Shown in pieces: positions 1 to 7,637 of a DNA stretch of 14,617 nucleotides; the first letter of the stretch is position 1; every line of letters starts with the position of its first letter. The stretch comes from Cyclobacteriaceae bacterium. GTDB taxonomy: Bacteria > Bacteroidota > Bacteroidia > Cytophagales > Cyclobacteriaceae. The DNA lies in NCBI GenBank assembly GCA_029882675.1, contig JAOUKJ010000044.1, positions 1 to 14,617 on the forward strand. Direction: 5' to 3'. Made by a program: the position numbers and the translations under genes. The notes beneath the pieces were generated by a model. That model searched no databases, was not told where the DNA came from, and was given only the letters and a program-made list of their open reading frames with translations.

Positions 1-666
1 TCCGGGTGGAAATACGGCATTAAAGCCCGATGTCACTACTGTGTCACCTTTTTGCAATTTGATATGACGCGCAATATAGTCCAGATTAGCCGTTCCAGCA
101 TTTTCCCCGTTCCACCTGACCGTCCCTATTTCCCCATTGCTTTTTATACGGGAAGAAATCAAAAAATCAGTGTCCAGCAAAGAATTGATCACTGCAAAGT
201 GGTCAGATACCACCCGGACTTTACCCACTACCCCTTGCGCACTGAATACACTCATTCCCGGCCTTACACCATCAAGCGCTCCTTTATCCACCGTGATGTG
301 GTTGCTGATCTGGTAAACACTACTGTTTATCACATTTGCTCCAATAAAATTATACTGATTGATCAAATCGGGATCCGTGATTTCCCGTGAATTAATCGAA
401 TAGATACTTTGCTCAAGTTGCTTTAACTTTTTGTGTAATAAGGCATTTTCTTCAACCAACTGTTGGTTTTCCTCCCGCAACAAGAAAAAGTCAGCAACAT
501 AATCAGATAATTCCAGCGTTCGGGCAAAAAAACTATTTGAAGAATTGAATATACGTGCCCGATGATATTGATTATTCTGTAAAACCATTAATATGGCTAT
601 AAATTCGAGCAAGACAAAAAACAACAAAGCCCGAAACCTAAACAGAAACTTAAATATCTGATACAT
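1..666 (-). CDS. mreC: Rod shape-determining protein MreC, N-terminal part (runs off left edge)
   Basis: Translating the minus strand from the ATG at 664-666 gives an open frame of 222 codons to the window edge, with no stop. It starts MYQIFKFLFRFRALLFF. It has the MreC layout: a short basic cytoplasmic end, one membrane segment at about residues 12-29, a coiled coil at about 58-92 rich in E, L, Q and K (REENQQLVEENALLHKKLKQ), then the periplasmic beta-domain with GALDGVRPGMSV and GVVGKVRVVSDHFAVINSLLD. MreC is the inner-membrane scaffold that links MreB filaments to the wall-elongation machinery (MreD, RodA, PBP2). The gene begins 16 nt after the mreB stop, which fits one mreBC transcript. 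The C-terminal part of the beta-domain lies outside the window. Family assignment is firm from the architecture, the motifs and the position after mreB. Confidence 0.93.
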   Translation of the reverse strand, partial: MYQIFKFLFRFRALLFFVLLEFIAILMVLQNNQYHRARIFNSSNSFFARTLELSDYVADFFLLREENQQLVEENALLHKKLKQLEQSIYSINSREITDPDLINQYNFIGANVINSSVYQISNHITVDKGALDGVRPGMSVFSAQGVVGKVRVVSDHFAVINSLLDTDFLISSRIKSNGEIGTVRWNGENAGTANLDYIARHIKLQKGDTVVTSGFNAVFPPG

Positions 667-682
667 TTTACTGGTTTGGTTA

Positions 683-1708
683 TCAGGTCATTAAAACCGC
701 ACGATAACCTTTGATATTCTTTAAAGTCATGCCCGTTCCCCTGACCACAGCCCTTAAAGGATCATCAGCGATATGAATGGGGAGTTTTGTTTTTAAAGCA
801 AGGCGCTTGTCCAATCCCCTTAACAAGGCCCCTCCACCTGTAAGGTGTATACCATTGTCATAAATATCGGCCGAAAGTTCAGGAGGTGATATCTCCAACG
901 CCTTTAACACGGCCTCTTCAATTTTTGATACTGACTTGTCCAGGGCGAAAGCAATTTCAGAATAGGATACACGTATTACCTTAGGTATTCCCGTCATCAG
1001 GTCACGCCCCCTTATTTCATAATCTTCCGGCCCGTTGTCGAGTTCAGTGAGTGCCGAACCAACTTCGATCTTCACCTTTTCAGCAGATCGCTCACCGATC
1101 AGTAAATTGTGTTGCCTTCGCATATAGTCGAGGATGTCTCTGTTGAACGTATCCCCGGCCACCCTGATGGATTGGTCGCATACAATTCCAGACAGGGCAA
1201 TAACTGCTATTTCAGTCGTACCTCCGCCAATATCCACAATCATTGCCCCGATAGGCAGTTCAATGTCCGCACCGATCCCTATTGCTGCTGCAATGGGCTC
1301 ATAGATCATATAAACTTCCTTGGCTCCGGCATGCTCTGCGGAATCCCTAACCGCCCTTTTTTCAACTTCAGTGATTCCTGATGGAATACAAATAACCATT
1401 TTGTGCGAGGAAGGTAGAAATTTCTTCTTATTGTCAATCATCTTGATCATCCCCCTGATCATTTGCTCAGCAGCATGAAAATCAGCAATGACACCGTCTT
1501 TCAACGGTCGAATGGTTTTTATGTTTTCATGGGTTTTTTCATGCATCTGCATGGCCTCCCTCCCAATGGCTATTACTTTGTTGGTGTTCTTGTCAATAGC
1601 AATGATCGAAGGTTCATCAACAACTATTCTGTCTTTGTGGATAATTAATGTATTGGCCGTGCCTAAATCTATAGCTATGTCACTGGAAAAGAAATCAAAT
1701 AATCCCAT
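683..1708 (-). CDS. mreB: Rod shape-determining protein MreB (bacterial actin)
   Basis: This 341-residue protein has the usual MreB length. The actin-fold nucleotide motifs are all visible: phosphate-1 DLGTANT at 14-20, the RPLKDGVIADF segment at 67-77, phosphate-2 DIGGGTTE at 159-166, and the adenosine motif LTGGGALLRGLD at 289-300. The N-terminus MGLFDFFSSD is a short amphipathic stretch of the kind that docks MreB on the inner membrane. MreB filaments guide lateral wall synthesis with MreC, MreD and RodA. It lies 84 nt after purH and 16 nt before mreC on the same strand; the purH-mreB-mreC order is common in Bacteroidota. The purH-mreB gap is AT-rich and could hold a promoter, but the best match (TAAATTTC, one base off TAnnTTTG) is not convincing. 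Nothing in the protein looks unusual. Confidence 0.98.
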   Translation of the reverse strand: MGLFDFFSSDIAIDLGTANTLIIHKDRIVVDEPSIIAIDKNTNKVIAIGREAMQMHEKTHENIKTIRPLKDGVIADFHAAEQMIRGMIKMIDNKKKFLPSSHKMVICIPSGITEVEKRAVRDSAEHAGAKEVYMIYEPIAAAIGIGADIELPIGAMIVDIGGGTTEIAVIALSGIVCDQSIRVAGDTFNRDILDYMRRQHNLLIGERSAEKVKIEVGSALTELDNGPEDYEIRGRDLMTGIPKVIRVSYSEIAFALDKSVSKIEEAVLKALEISPPELSADIYDNGIHLTGGGALLRGLDKRLALKTKLPIHIADDPLRAVVRGTGMTLKNIKGYRAVLMT

Positions 1709-1792
1709 ATAAACTTAAATAATTTTAAAGGAGGATGTTATCGCAGAAATTTACAAATTTGTTAAATATCTATTTCACTTATCTCCATTTTT

Positions 1793-3319
1793 TTAATGTT
1801 TAAAATGACGGGTTCCTGTAAAAACCATAGACAAACTGTGATTATCACAGTAATCTATTGAATCCTGGTCTTTTATTGACCCGCCAGGCTGTACTACCGA
1901 AGTAATTCCAGCACCATCAGCAATTTCTACACAATCAGGAAAAGGAAAAAAAGCATCCGAAGCCATCACGCTCCCCTTCAACTCCATATTAAAAGCGTTG
2001 GCTTTTAATATGGCCTGATTTAAAGCATCAACTCTTGAAGTTTGACCTACACCACTGGCGAGTAACTGACCGTCATTGGCCAATACAATGGTGTTTGATT
2101 TAGTGTGTTTTGCTATTTTACTTGCAAACACTAAGGCGTTGATCTCCTCCGCTGTTGGTTTTTTAGTTGTAACAACACGCAGATGCTCTGCGCTGTCTGT
2201 CACGTTATCGTTATCCTGAACCAAAACCCCATTGAGCAAACTTTTGAATTGGGTATCTGCTTTAAAAGGTTTTTTCTGCTGCAAAATAATTCTTTTCTTT
2301 TTTGATAGCAACAATTCTAAGGCTTCATCTTCAAATCCCGGTGCGATTAGCACTTCATAAAACAATTCATTAATTAGCCGTGCTGTCTCCAGGTTTACAA
2401 TGTGGTTCGTAGCCAATATTCCGCCAAATGCTGACACGGGATCGGCCTGTAGGGCCTTCTTATATGCGGCTTCAACTGATTGTCCCGTGGCGACTCCACA
2501 AGCATTGGTGTGTTTTACAATCACAAAAGCTATTTCATCAGGAAATTCTTCCACCAGACTCACCGCAGCTTCTACATCCACCAGATTATTGTATGACAAT
2601 TCCTTCCCATTGCGCTTTTCAAACAAATCATCAAGTTTTCCGTAATAAGTTCCCGTTTGATGCGGATTTTCACCATAACGCAATGCAACAGAAGTTCTTA
2701 CACTTTGTTTAAAACTCAATTCTTCCCCGGCATGATTAAAATAATTAAAAATGGCCGAGTCATAATGTGAACTTATATCAAACGCTTTTACTGCAAACCT
2801 TTTGCGCTGTGCGGGTGTAGTCTCTCCCTCCTGCGAAACGAGTATATCTACTACCTCTTTATATTGCTCTCTGGAAGAAACAATGAAGACATCATTAAAA
2901 TTCTTTGCCGCGCCGCGGATGAGTGAAATCCCTCCGATATCTATTTTTTCAATAATTTCATCTTCGGAAGCCCCGGATGCTACCGTTTCCTCAAATGGAT
3001 AAAGATCTACAATGACCAGATCGATAGGCGGTATGTTATATTGCGTGGCTTCCCGCTGGTCTGATTTATCGTCACGCCGATGTAGGATACCTCCAAATAC
3101 TTTGGGATGTAACGTTTTGACACGGCCCCCAAAAATAGAGGGATAACCCGTCATTTCTTCAACAGGAACGACCTCTGCTCCAGCTTCCTCAATAAAATGC
3201 TGTGTGCCACCTGTACTATAAATTTTAACTCCCTGTTTTTTCAGGATTTCAATGATTGGCTCCAACCCGTCCTTATAGTAAACCGATATCAAAGCCGACT
3301 GTATCTTCTTATTGTTCAT
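1793..3319 (-). CDS. purH: Bifunctional AICAR formyltransferase / IMP cyclohydrolase PurH
   Basis: This enzyme catalyses the last two steps of de novo purine synthesis: formylation of AICAR by 10-formyl-tetrahydrofolate, then ring closure to IMP, in the cytoplasm. The 508-residue length is typical. The N-terminal MGS-like cyclohydrolase domain (about 1-140) shows STGGTQHFIEEAG at 35-47, GRVKTLHPKVFGGILHRR at 65-82 and DLYPFE at 105-110. The C-terminal transformylase domain shows LRYGENPHQTG at 213-223 and the catalytic pair Lys269-His270 in KHTNACGVATG, followed by DPVSAFGG. The C-terminus ends in the conserved MVFTGTRHFKH. It follows purN by 29 nt on the same strand, so the two purine genes very likely share a transcript. 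I see no purine riboswitch or other regulatory RNA in front of the pair. Confidence 0.98.
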   Translation of the reverse strand: MNNKKIQSALISVYYKDGLEPIIEILKKQGVKIYSTGGTQHFIEEAGAEVVPVEEMTGYPSIFGGRVKTLHPKVFGGILHRRDDKSDQREATQYNIPPIDLVIVDLYPFEETVASGASEDEIIEKIDIGGISLIRGAAKNFNDVFIVSSREQYKEVVDILVSQEGETTPAQRKRFAVKAFDISSHYDSAIFNYFNHAGEELSFKQSVRTSVALRYGENPHQTGTYYGKLDDLFEKRNGKELSYNNLVDVEAAVSLVEEFPDEIAFVIVKHTNACGVATGQSVEAAYKKALQADPVSAFGGILATNHIVNLETARLINELFYEVLIAPGFEDEALELLLSKKKRIILQQKKPFKADTQFKSLLNGVLVQDNDNVTDSAEHLRVVTTKKPTAEEINALVFASKIAKHTKSNTIVLANDGQLLASGVGQTSRVDALNQAILKANAFNMELKGSVMASDAFFPFPDCVEIADGAGITSVVQPGGSIKDQDSIDYCDNHSLSMVFTGTRHFKH

Positions 3320-3348
3320 AGACGCAATTCATTTGAACTGCAAAACTA

Positions 3349-3924
3349 TCACTTTTTACAAGCATTTCTAATCAAATCCTCGATAACCCGCGGATAATAA
3401 TAATGTTCTAGTTTCAACACCTTCTTTGCAATGTCCTCAGGTTGCTCATTCGGATCCAAATCACATTCTTTTTGAAAAATTGTATTGCCCTCATCATAGT
3501 TTTCATTAACCATGTGAATGGTGATCCCCGATTTGGTTTCCTTGTTTTTGTAAACGGCGGTGTGCACATGTATACCATACATCCCTTTACCTCCATACTT
3601 TGGCAATAATGCCGGGTGGATATTTACCATACATGGAAATTTTTTAAGCAAGTTGTGAGGCATTAACCATAGAAAACCCGCCAACACCACACAGTCTGTC
3701 TTTTTTTCGATCAGGTAGTTTAGCACCTCATCTCCCTGGTAAAAGCCCGCTTTTGAAAACACCTTATATGGCAGGTTAAAATTTTTTGCCCGCTCAATAA
3801 CCCCGGCCTTTGGATTGTTGGTTAATATTGCCACAATCCTCATTTCCGGATGGCCCTCGAAATATTTAGCTATTTGCTCTGCATTTGAACCTGAGCCTGA
3901 AGCAAAAACAGCAATATTTTTCAT
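3349..3924 (-). CDS. purN: Phosphoribosylglycinamide formyltransferase PurN
   Basis: PurN transfers a formyl group from 10-formyl-tetrahydrofolate to GAR, giving FGAR, the third step of purine synthesis. From the ATG at 3922-3924 the protein has 191 residues, usual for the family. It shows the phosphate-binding start FASGSGSNAEQI at 7-18, the NIHPALLP motif at 101-108 with catalytic Asn101 and His103, and YDEG at 143-146 with Asp144, the third catalytic residue. An in-frame GTG lies directly upstream (3925-3927); I prefer the ATG because family members start MKNIAVFASGSGSN-like. The stop is TGA. It sits 29 nt before purH on the same strand. About 148 nt separate it from ubiA upstream, and I see no good TAnnTTTG promoter there, so whether it has its own promoter is unknown. 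Confidence 0.96.
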   Translation of the reverse strand: MKNIAVFASGSGSNAEQIAKYFEGHPEMRIVAILTNNPKAGVIERAKNFNLPYKVFSKAGFYQGDEVLNYLIEKKTDCVVLAGFLWLMPHNLLKKFPCMVNIHPALLPKYGGKGMYGIHVHTAVYKNKETKSGITIHMVNENYDEGNTIFQKECDLDPNEQPEDIAKKVLKLEHYYYPRVIEDLIRNACKK

Positions 3925-4072
3925 CACTATATATTTATTTGTTTTTCTGTTTAAAGTCCTTGCCGGAACAATTTATTCATGGAGCCGGCTGACATCTATT
4001 GATTGTCGTGTGATCCCATATTTCTACTCCTCTTGCCCGATACGGAATATCATCATTCTGATAAATCACCAT
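3925..4072. other. Intergenic region between ubiA and purN
   Basis: This 148-nt gap lies between two minus-strand genes. It holds no credible small ORF and no intrinsic terminator. The one structure I see is a GCCGG (3962-3966) / CCGGC (3985-3989) inverted repeat with an 18-nt loop and no following T-run. It probably contains the purN leader and perhaps a purN promoter, but no clear -33/-7 pair is visible. Confidence 0.4.
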
Positions 4073-4936
4073 TTAGTTAAAGAACACCATACATAAAATA
4101 CCAGCCACCATCAACAGTTTACAATACATGCTCAGCCGGCCGTAATGTTTCTTTTGGTCTGCAAAATACAACATCAAACCGAGCCCTAATTGAGAAACAA
4201 TAAATACTGTCAGGAAAATATACCACATTTTACTGATATCGGGATTGGTGAAAAAAGCTACACTTAATACAAACCCAACAATTATAGCGTACAACAACCT
4301 TTTCACTGATCTGATGTCCCAAATTACGGGTAATGTTTTACATCCGAATGAGCGGTCACCTTCCTTATCCTGTATATCTTTTATTATTTCCCTGATGAGG
4401 GTCATCCCCATGGCAAAATAAGAAAACAACAAGACCTGTGTATTGTTGTCGCCAATGTACAAAGCTACGATGTACACAGTAAGGCCTGTGAGGAGCGCCA
4501 CTGAAAAATTACCCACAAAGGGCAGGCGCTTTAGTTGATTGGAGTATAGCCATAATAAGCCGGCTGTTAATAAAAATACGACGAAAATTTTCAGTGATAA
4601 ATACAAGCCAATGCCTAAGCCAATCACGTTGAGCGCTACATGTGTGATCATGACAGCCCTTCGCTTCATGTATTTCCCGACAACCACCCTTCCTGGTTTG
4701 TTGATATAATCGATTTTTACGTCATAATAATCATTGATCACGTAACCTGCCGCAGCGATGAACACCGTACCCAGGGATAGCAGAATAATCGAAAAACTAA
4801 ATTCCAGTTTTTCATGAGGTTTGATCAGCAGGAAATAAGCTGTAAAAAGTTGCGTTAATACTACGATGAGCAGGTTCCAGGCTCTGGTAAGCCTGAGGAA
4901 CCCAACAGGTGAAAATATCACTGGCTTGTTGCTCAT
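4073..4936 (-). CDS. UbiA-family membrane prenyltransferase
   Basis: This is a 287-residue polytopic membrane protein, with about eight or nine hydrophobic segments. Both aspartate-rich motifs of the UbiA superfamily are present: NDYYDVKIDYINKPGR at 68-83 (Asn68, Asp69, Asp72, Asp76) and KDIQDKEGDRSFGCKTLP at 186-203 (Asp187, Asp190, Asp194). In the family these bind Mg-diphosphate of the prenyl donor. Relatives in Bacteroidota are usually annotated as geranylgeranylglycerol-phosphate geranylgeranyltransferase, after the archaeal enzyme of ether-lipid synthesis, but the acceptor has rarely been tested. A quinone or other aromatic acceptor cannot be excluded from sequence. It starts 29 nt after the stop of the TPP-riboswitch-controlled receptor on the same strand, so it may be co-transcribed with it. 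No menaquinone or other lipid gene is adjacent. I am sure of the superfamily, not of the substrate. Confidence 0.85.
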   Translation of the reverse strand: MSNKPVIFSPVGFLRLTRAWNLLIVVLTQLFTAYFLLIKPHEKLEFSFSIILLSLGTVFIAAAGYVINDYYDVKIDYINKPGRVVVGKYMKRRAVMITHVALNVIGLGIGLYLSLKIFVVFLLTAGLLWLYSNQLKRLPFVGNFSVALLTGLTVYIVALYIGDNNTQVLLFSYFAMGMTLIREIIKDIQDKEGDRSFGCKTLPVIWDIRSVKRLLYAIIVGFVLSVAFFTNPDISKMWYIFLTVFIVSQLGLGLMLYFADQKKHYGRLSMYCKLLMVAGILCMVFFN

Positions 4937-4965
4937 CGCATAAATTTACACATCTACTGTCATTA

Positions 4966-7440
4966 TTAAAACCGGAGATTAGCAGAAAGCAAAAAATTCC
5001 TTCCGGCCTGGGGGTAATAGTAATTCTCTCGTATATCTAAACCTCCGCCCCGGTAGCCAAAAGTATATCCGTTTGACTCATACCATTCGTTCAACACATT
5101 GTTCAACAGCAGTCCCATGTTTACTTCTTTCATCCATTTTGGATAAAGTGAATAGCTCACCCTTAAATGATTAGTCAGGTATGGATCTATTTTCCTGTTT
5201 TCATTTGAAGTATTATCCAGATATTGATTACCTACATACTTTACCATCCAGGCAAACTCCACGTTTTCCTTTGGCTTATAACTGAAAATACCCCCCCCAA
5301 TCACGGCAGGAGAAAAGGCAATGTCGGGATTGGTATAAATGTTTTCAATAACATTAAATTCATCCCAGGCCACACCATAATCATAAATTATTTCCCGAAA
5401 CTCCTTTATTTTGTTTGCACTCAAAGTCAGATTTGCCCCTATATCGAAAAAGCTGTTTATTTCATAATTACCAGAAACTTCTATTCCTGAACGGTAGCTG
5501 TCCTCTACGTTTTTCCTAATGGGCGAACCCACATCATTTACTTCGCCTGTCATAACCAATTGATCATTATAACCCATGTAGTACATGTTTGCCTGTAGGT
5601 GTAAATGCTGCTTTATGATTTTCATTCCGAGTTCAACGTTGTGAAGCTGCTCTGGCCGGGGCGTGGTGCCGTCCTGATTGTCAATAAAATCAGTCCTGAC
5701 AGGTTCACGATTTGCTAATGCATACGATGAGTAAACCTTCATTTCGTCATTCAACTGCCAGGTAAATCCTGCTTTAGGATTAAAAAAATTATAGTTTGCT
5801 GCTACGTCAATCATTTTTGGGACACCGCCTACCCGGTCATTATCCGGGCCCTGTGCCTGATAACTAATTCCCCTGTACTGCACATCCCCGAAAAAGATCA
5901 GCTGCGGCATGAGCTCTCTGGTTACTTTCAGGTAGGTATTAAAATCCCGCTTATCTGCATCATTATCGTAATAGCGGTAGTTTTTAGGCTGGTTGGGTGA
6001 AAACTGTGCCCAGATGATTTCCCCAAAATGTGAACCTTCATAGTTATTCCATCCCCCGCCCAAAACCCATTTAGTGCGGTCATTTTCTTTCTGAACAGAA
6101 TAGGTCAATCCATAAAAATGGTTATCGAGCCACCGTCTGCGAATAAGATCCGTTGTGTTCATCACACCTCCAACCGTGACAAATTCCGTCAGGTCATAAT
6201 CTGCAAAGTCTTCACCTTCCTTAAACTGCTCATAATAGCCCCTGCCGTAGGTATAATGCAGAGCCACATAGGCTGTCAACGTTTTATTGAAGGCATGGCT
6301 TATGTGCAACTGATTATGATCTTGCATGTAATTATCCACCTCGTTTTCATACAAGTAATAGTTAAAAGTCCTCCCTGAATTAAGCAGGTTGTCCCTTTGC
6401 TCAGTGGAATACCAATTCATATCAGCCACAAAATTCATTCCTTCCAAATCATTAGTCAGGCGGGCCTCCGGTGTTCCCCACCACGCCTGATAAGTAACTT
6501 CCTTCCCGGCAAAAGAGATGGCCTTGATAGTGGTTTTCTCACCGTAATACCCCCCCGCCAAATAATATGACTGTAGGTTTGATGTTGCCCGCTGAATATA
6601 CCCTTCAGAGGAAACTCTGCTGAGGCGTCCGTCAAACGACCAATGGCCGTTTATCAAGCCTGTTCCAAACTTCAATGTGTTTTTTAACGTATTAAATGAA
6701 CCTACTGTATTGTTTAATTCGCTGTAGGCTTCTTCTTCAAGCTCATTCGTTTGCATATTGATCGTTGCCCCGAAGGCTGCCGCCCCGTTGGTGGAGGTGC
6801 CTACCCCGCGCTGCACCTGAATAGAGCTTGTTGATGAGAGTAGGTCGGGGGTATTTACCCAATAAACGCCCTGTGACTCACTGTCATTTACAGGTATTCC
6901 ATTGATTGTCACATTTATGCGCGTCATATCACTACCCCTGATACGCATACCGGTGTAGCCTACACCTGCCCCGGCATCACTTGTGGTAACCAATGATGGG
7001 GTATTTTCAAGCATGTAGGGCACATCCTGCCCAAAGTTCTGCTTCTTAATTTCTTCACCCAACACATTCACATACGTAGTCGGTGTGTTTTCATCGGCCC
7101 TGGTAGCCTCTACCACTACCTGATCGGCCATATAATATCTTGGGGAAAGGGCAATCTGCAAAACACCTTCAAAGGGCACTTTCACAATTGTTTCATGCTG
7201 GTGGTACCCAAGATGCGAAAAGGTAAGTGAATACTCACCTTCCGCCAGGTTATCCATATAAAAAGCACCCTTTACATCAGTACTTGCGCCTTGTTTTTGT
7301 CCGGAAATCCGGACTAATACATTTTCTACGGCTTGCTGGTTTTCGCTATCCAACACAATACCCCTTAGCCCTTGCTGGGCATTCGCTACCTGATAAGCAA
7401 ATAACGCTAGCAGGCAAACAATGAAACTTCTCCTAATCAT
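4966..7440 (-). CDS. TonB-dependent outer-membrane receptor, TPP-riboswitch controlled, probable thiamine uptake
   Basis: This 824-residue receptor has a signal peptide (MIRRSFIVCLLALFAYQVANA, cleavage after about residue 21), a carboxypeptidase-regulatory-like beta-sandwich at about 23-105 (GLRGIVLDSENQQAVENVLV), then a TonB plug at about 115-235 with MRIRGSDMTRINVTINGIPV and VQRGVGTSTNGAAAFGATI. A 22-strand-type beta-barrel follows, ending in a terminal Phe (LSANLRF), the usual outer-membrane assembly signal. It would import a scarce substrate across the outer membrane using TonB-ExbBD energy. The substrate is inferred from regulation: a TPP riboswitch lies directly upstream, and TPP-controlled receptors of this type are known in Bacteroidetes as the thiamine outer-membrane route. 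No SusD partner, PnuT permease or thi gene is adjacent in this window. Two long G runs fall in the coding strand (codons 295-297 and 715-717). Receptor family is certain; thiamine is a strong inference. Confidence 0.93.
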   Translation of the reverse strand: MIRRSFIVCLLALFAYQVANAQQGLRGIVLDSENQQAVENVLVRISGQKQGASTDVKGAFYMDNLAEGEYSLTFSHLGYHQHETIVKVPFEGVLQIALSPRYYMADQVVVEATRADENTPTTYVNVLGEEIKKQNFGQDVPYMLENTPSLVTTSDAGAGVGYTGMRIRGSDMTRINVTINGIPVNDSESQGVYWVNTPDLLSSTSSIQVQRGVGTSTNGAAAFGATINMQTNELEEEAYSELNNTVGSFNTLKNTLKFGTGLINGHWSFDGRLSRVSSEGYIQRATSNLQSYYLAGGYYGEKTTIKAISFAGKEVTYQAWWGTPEARLTNDLEGMNFVADMNWYSTEQRDNLLNSGRTFNYYLYENEVDNYMQDHNQLHISHAFNKTLTAYVALHYTYGRGYYEQFKEGEDFADYDLTEFVTVGGVMNTTDLIRRRWLDNHFYGLTYSVQKENDRTKWVLGGGWNNYEGSHFGEIIWAQFSPNQPKNYRYYDNDADKRDFNTYLKVTRELMPQLIFFGDVQYRGISYQAQGPDNDRVGGVPKMIDVAANYNFFNPKAGFTWQLNDEMKVYSSYALANREPVRTDFIDNQDGTTPRPEQLHNVELGMKIIKQHLHLQANMYYMGYNDQLVMTGEVNDVGSPIRKNVEDSYRSGIEVSGNYEINSFFDIGANLTLSANKIKEFREIIYDYGVAWDEFNVIENIYTNPDIAFSPAVIGGGIFSYKPKENVEFAWMVKYVGNQYLDNTSNENRKIDPYLTNHLRVSYSLYPKWMKEVNMGLLLNNVLNEWYESNGYTFGYRGGGLDIRENYYYPQAGRNFLLSANLRF

Positions 7441-7469
7441 TTGATTTTTTTATAGTTTTTGATTACGCT

Positions 7470-7495
7470 ACGGGAACGATAGGGGCTTATCCCGT
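7470..7495 (-). promoter_or_regulatory. Candidate expression-platform hairpin of the TPP riboswitch
   Basis: On the minus strand ACGGGA (7490-7495) pairs perfectly with TCCCGT (7470-7475), with an inner TA/TA pairing and the loop AGCCCC. The strand CCCCTAT at 7479-7485 in this hairpin is exactly complementary to ATAGGGG at 7575-7581, which includes the 5' strand of aptamer helix P2. The two pairings exclude each other or form a long-range contact, as expected for a switch. No T-run follows the hairpin, so it is not a standard intrinsic terminator. The receptor start codon is about 30 nt downstream. The structure is seen in sequence; the switching role is inferred. Confidence 0.45.
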
Positions 7496-7505
7496 AAATA
7501 TATTT

Positions 7506-7583
7506 ACCTTTTCCTACGACCGCATTACCGGATTCAGGTTCAGAGGGTATATTCTCAGCCCGTGTATTAAGGCACCCCTATTC
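7506..7583 (-). promoter_or_regulatory. TPP riboswitch (thi-box) aptamer
   Basis: Read on the minus strand, the aptamer holds the conserved thi-box segments in order: AGGGGTGCC, GGCTGAGA, ATACCC, GAACCTGAATCCGG, and GCGGTCGTAGGAAAAGG. The helices can be placed: P2 GGGT (7574-7577) with ACCC (7545-7548); P3 GCC (7571-7573) with GGC (7558-7560); the CTGAGA pyrimidine-sensing junction at 7553-7558; P4 CCT (7536-7538) with AGG (7513-7515); and P5 CCG/CGG inside it. P1 is weak or unclear. This class binds thiamine pyrophosphate and normally turns expression off. It lies in the leader of the TonB-dependent receptor. P3 is short, so this is the compact form. Confidence 0.93.
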
Positions 7584-7588
7584 AATGG

Positions 7589-7619
7589 CAAAATTAAAAA
7601 ATACCCGCGTACTCTCATA
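7589..7619 (-). promoter_or_regulatory. Predicted Bacteroidetes-type promoter for the riboswitch-receptor transcript
   Basis: On the minus strand TATG (7616-7619) and TAATTTTG (7589-7596) are exactly 19 nt apart, close to the Bacteroidetes primary sigma consensus TTTG-N19-TAnnTTTG. The -7 element matches fully and the -33 element in three of four bases. Transcription would begin at about 7582-7585, a few bases before the aptamer's AGGGGTGCC, which suits a riboswitch leader. Confidence 0.65.
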
Positions 7620-7637
7620 AGTATTCTACTTAAATAT

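Noticed and set aside
52..390. Plus-strand open frame of 112 codons
   Set aside because: It lies antisense to mreC, whose minus-strand translation is clearly MreC-like, and the protein shows no family features.
1753..1762. Perfect 10-bp palindrome ACAAATTTGT in the purH-mreB gap
   Set aside because: Short and wholly AT-rich apart from two bases; expected by chance in such DNA.
3962..3989. GCCGG/CCGGC inverted repeat between ubiA and purN
   Set aside because: Only five base pairs with an 18-nt loop and no U-tract; too weak to call a terminator or operator.
3815..4096. Plus-strand open frame covering the ubiA-purN gap
   Set aside because: It overlaps the purN start and the ubiA end in antisense and has no start context or family resemblance.
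7470..7495. Hairpin considered as an intrinsic terminator
   Set aside because: It has no T-run after it on the minus strand; recorded instead as a candidate riboswitch expression platform.
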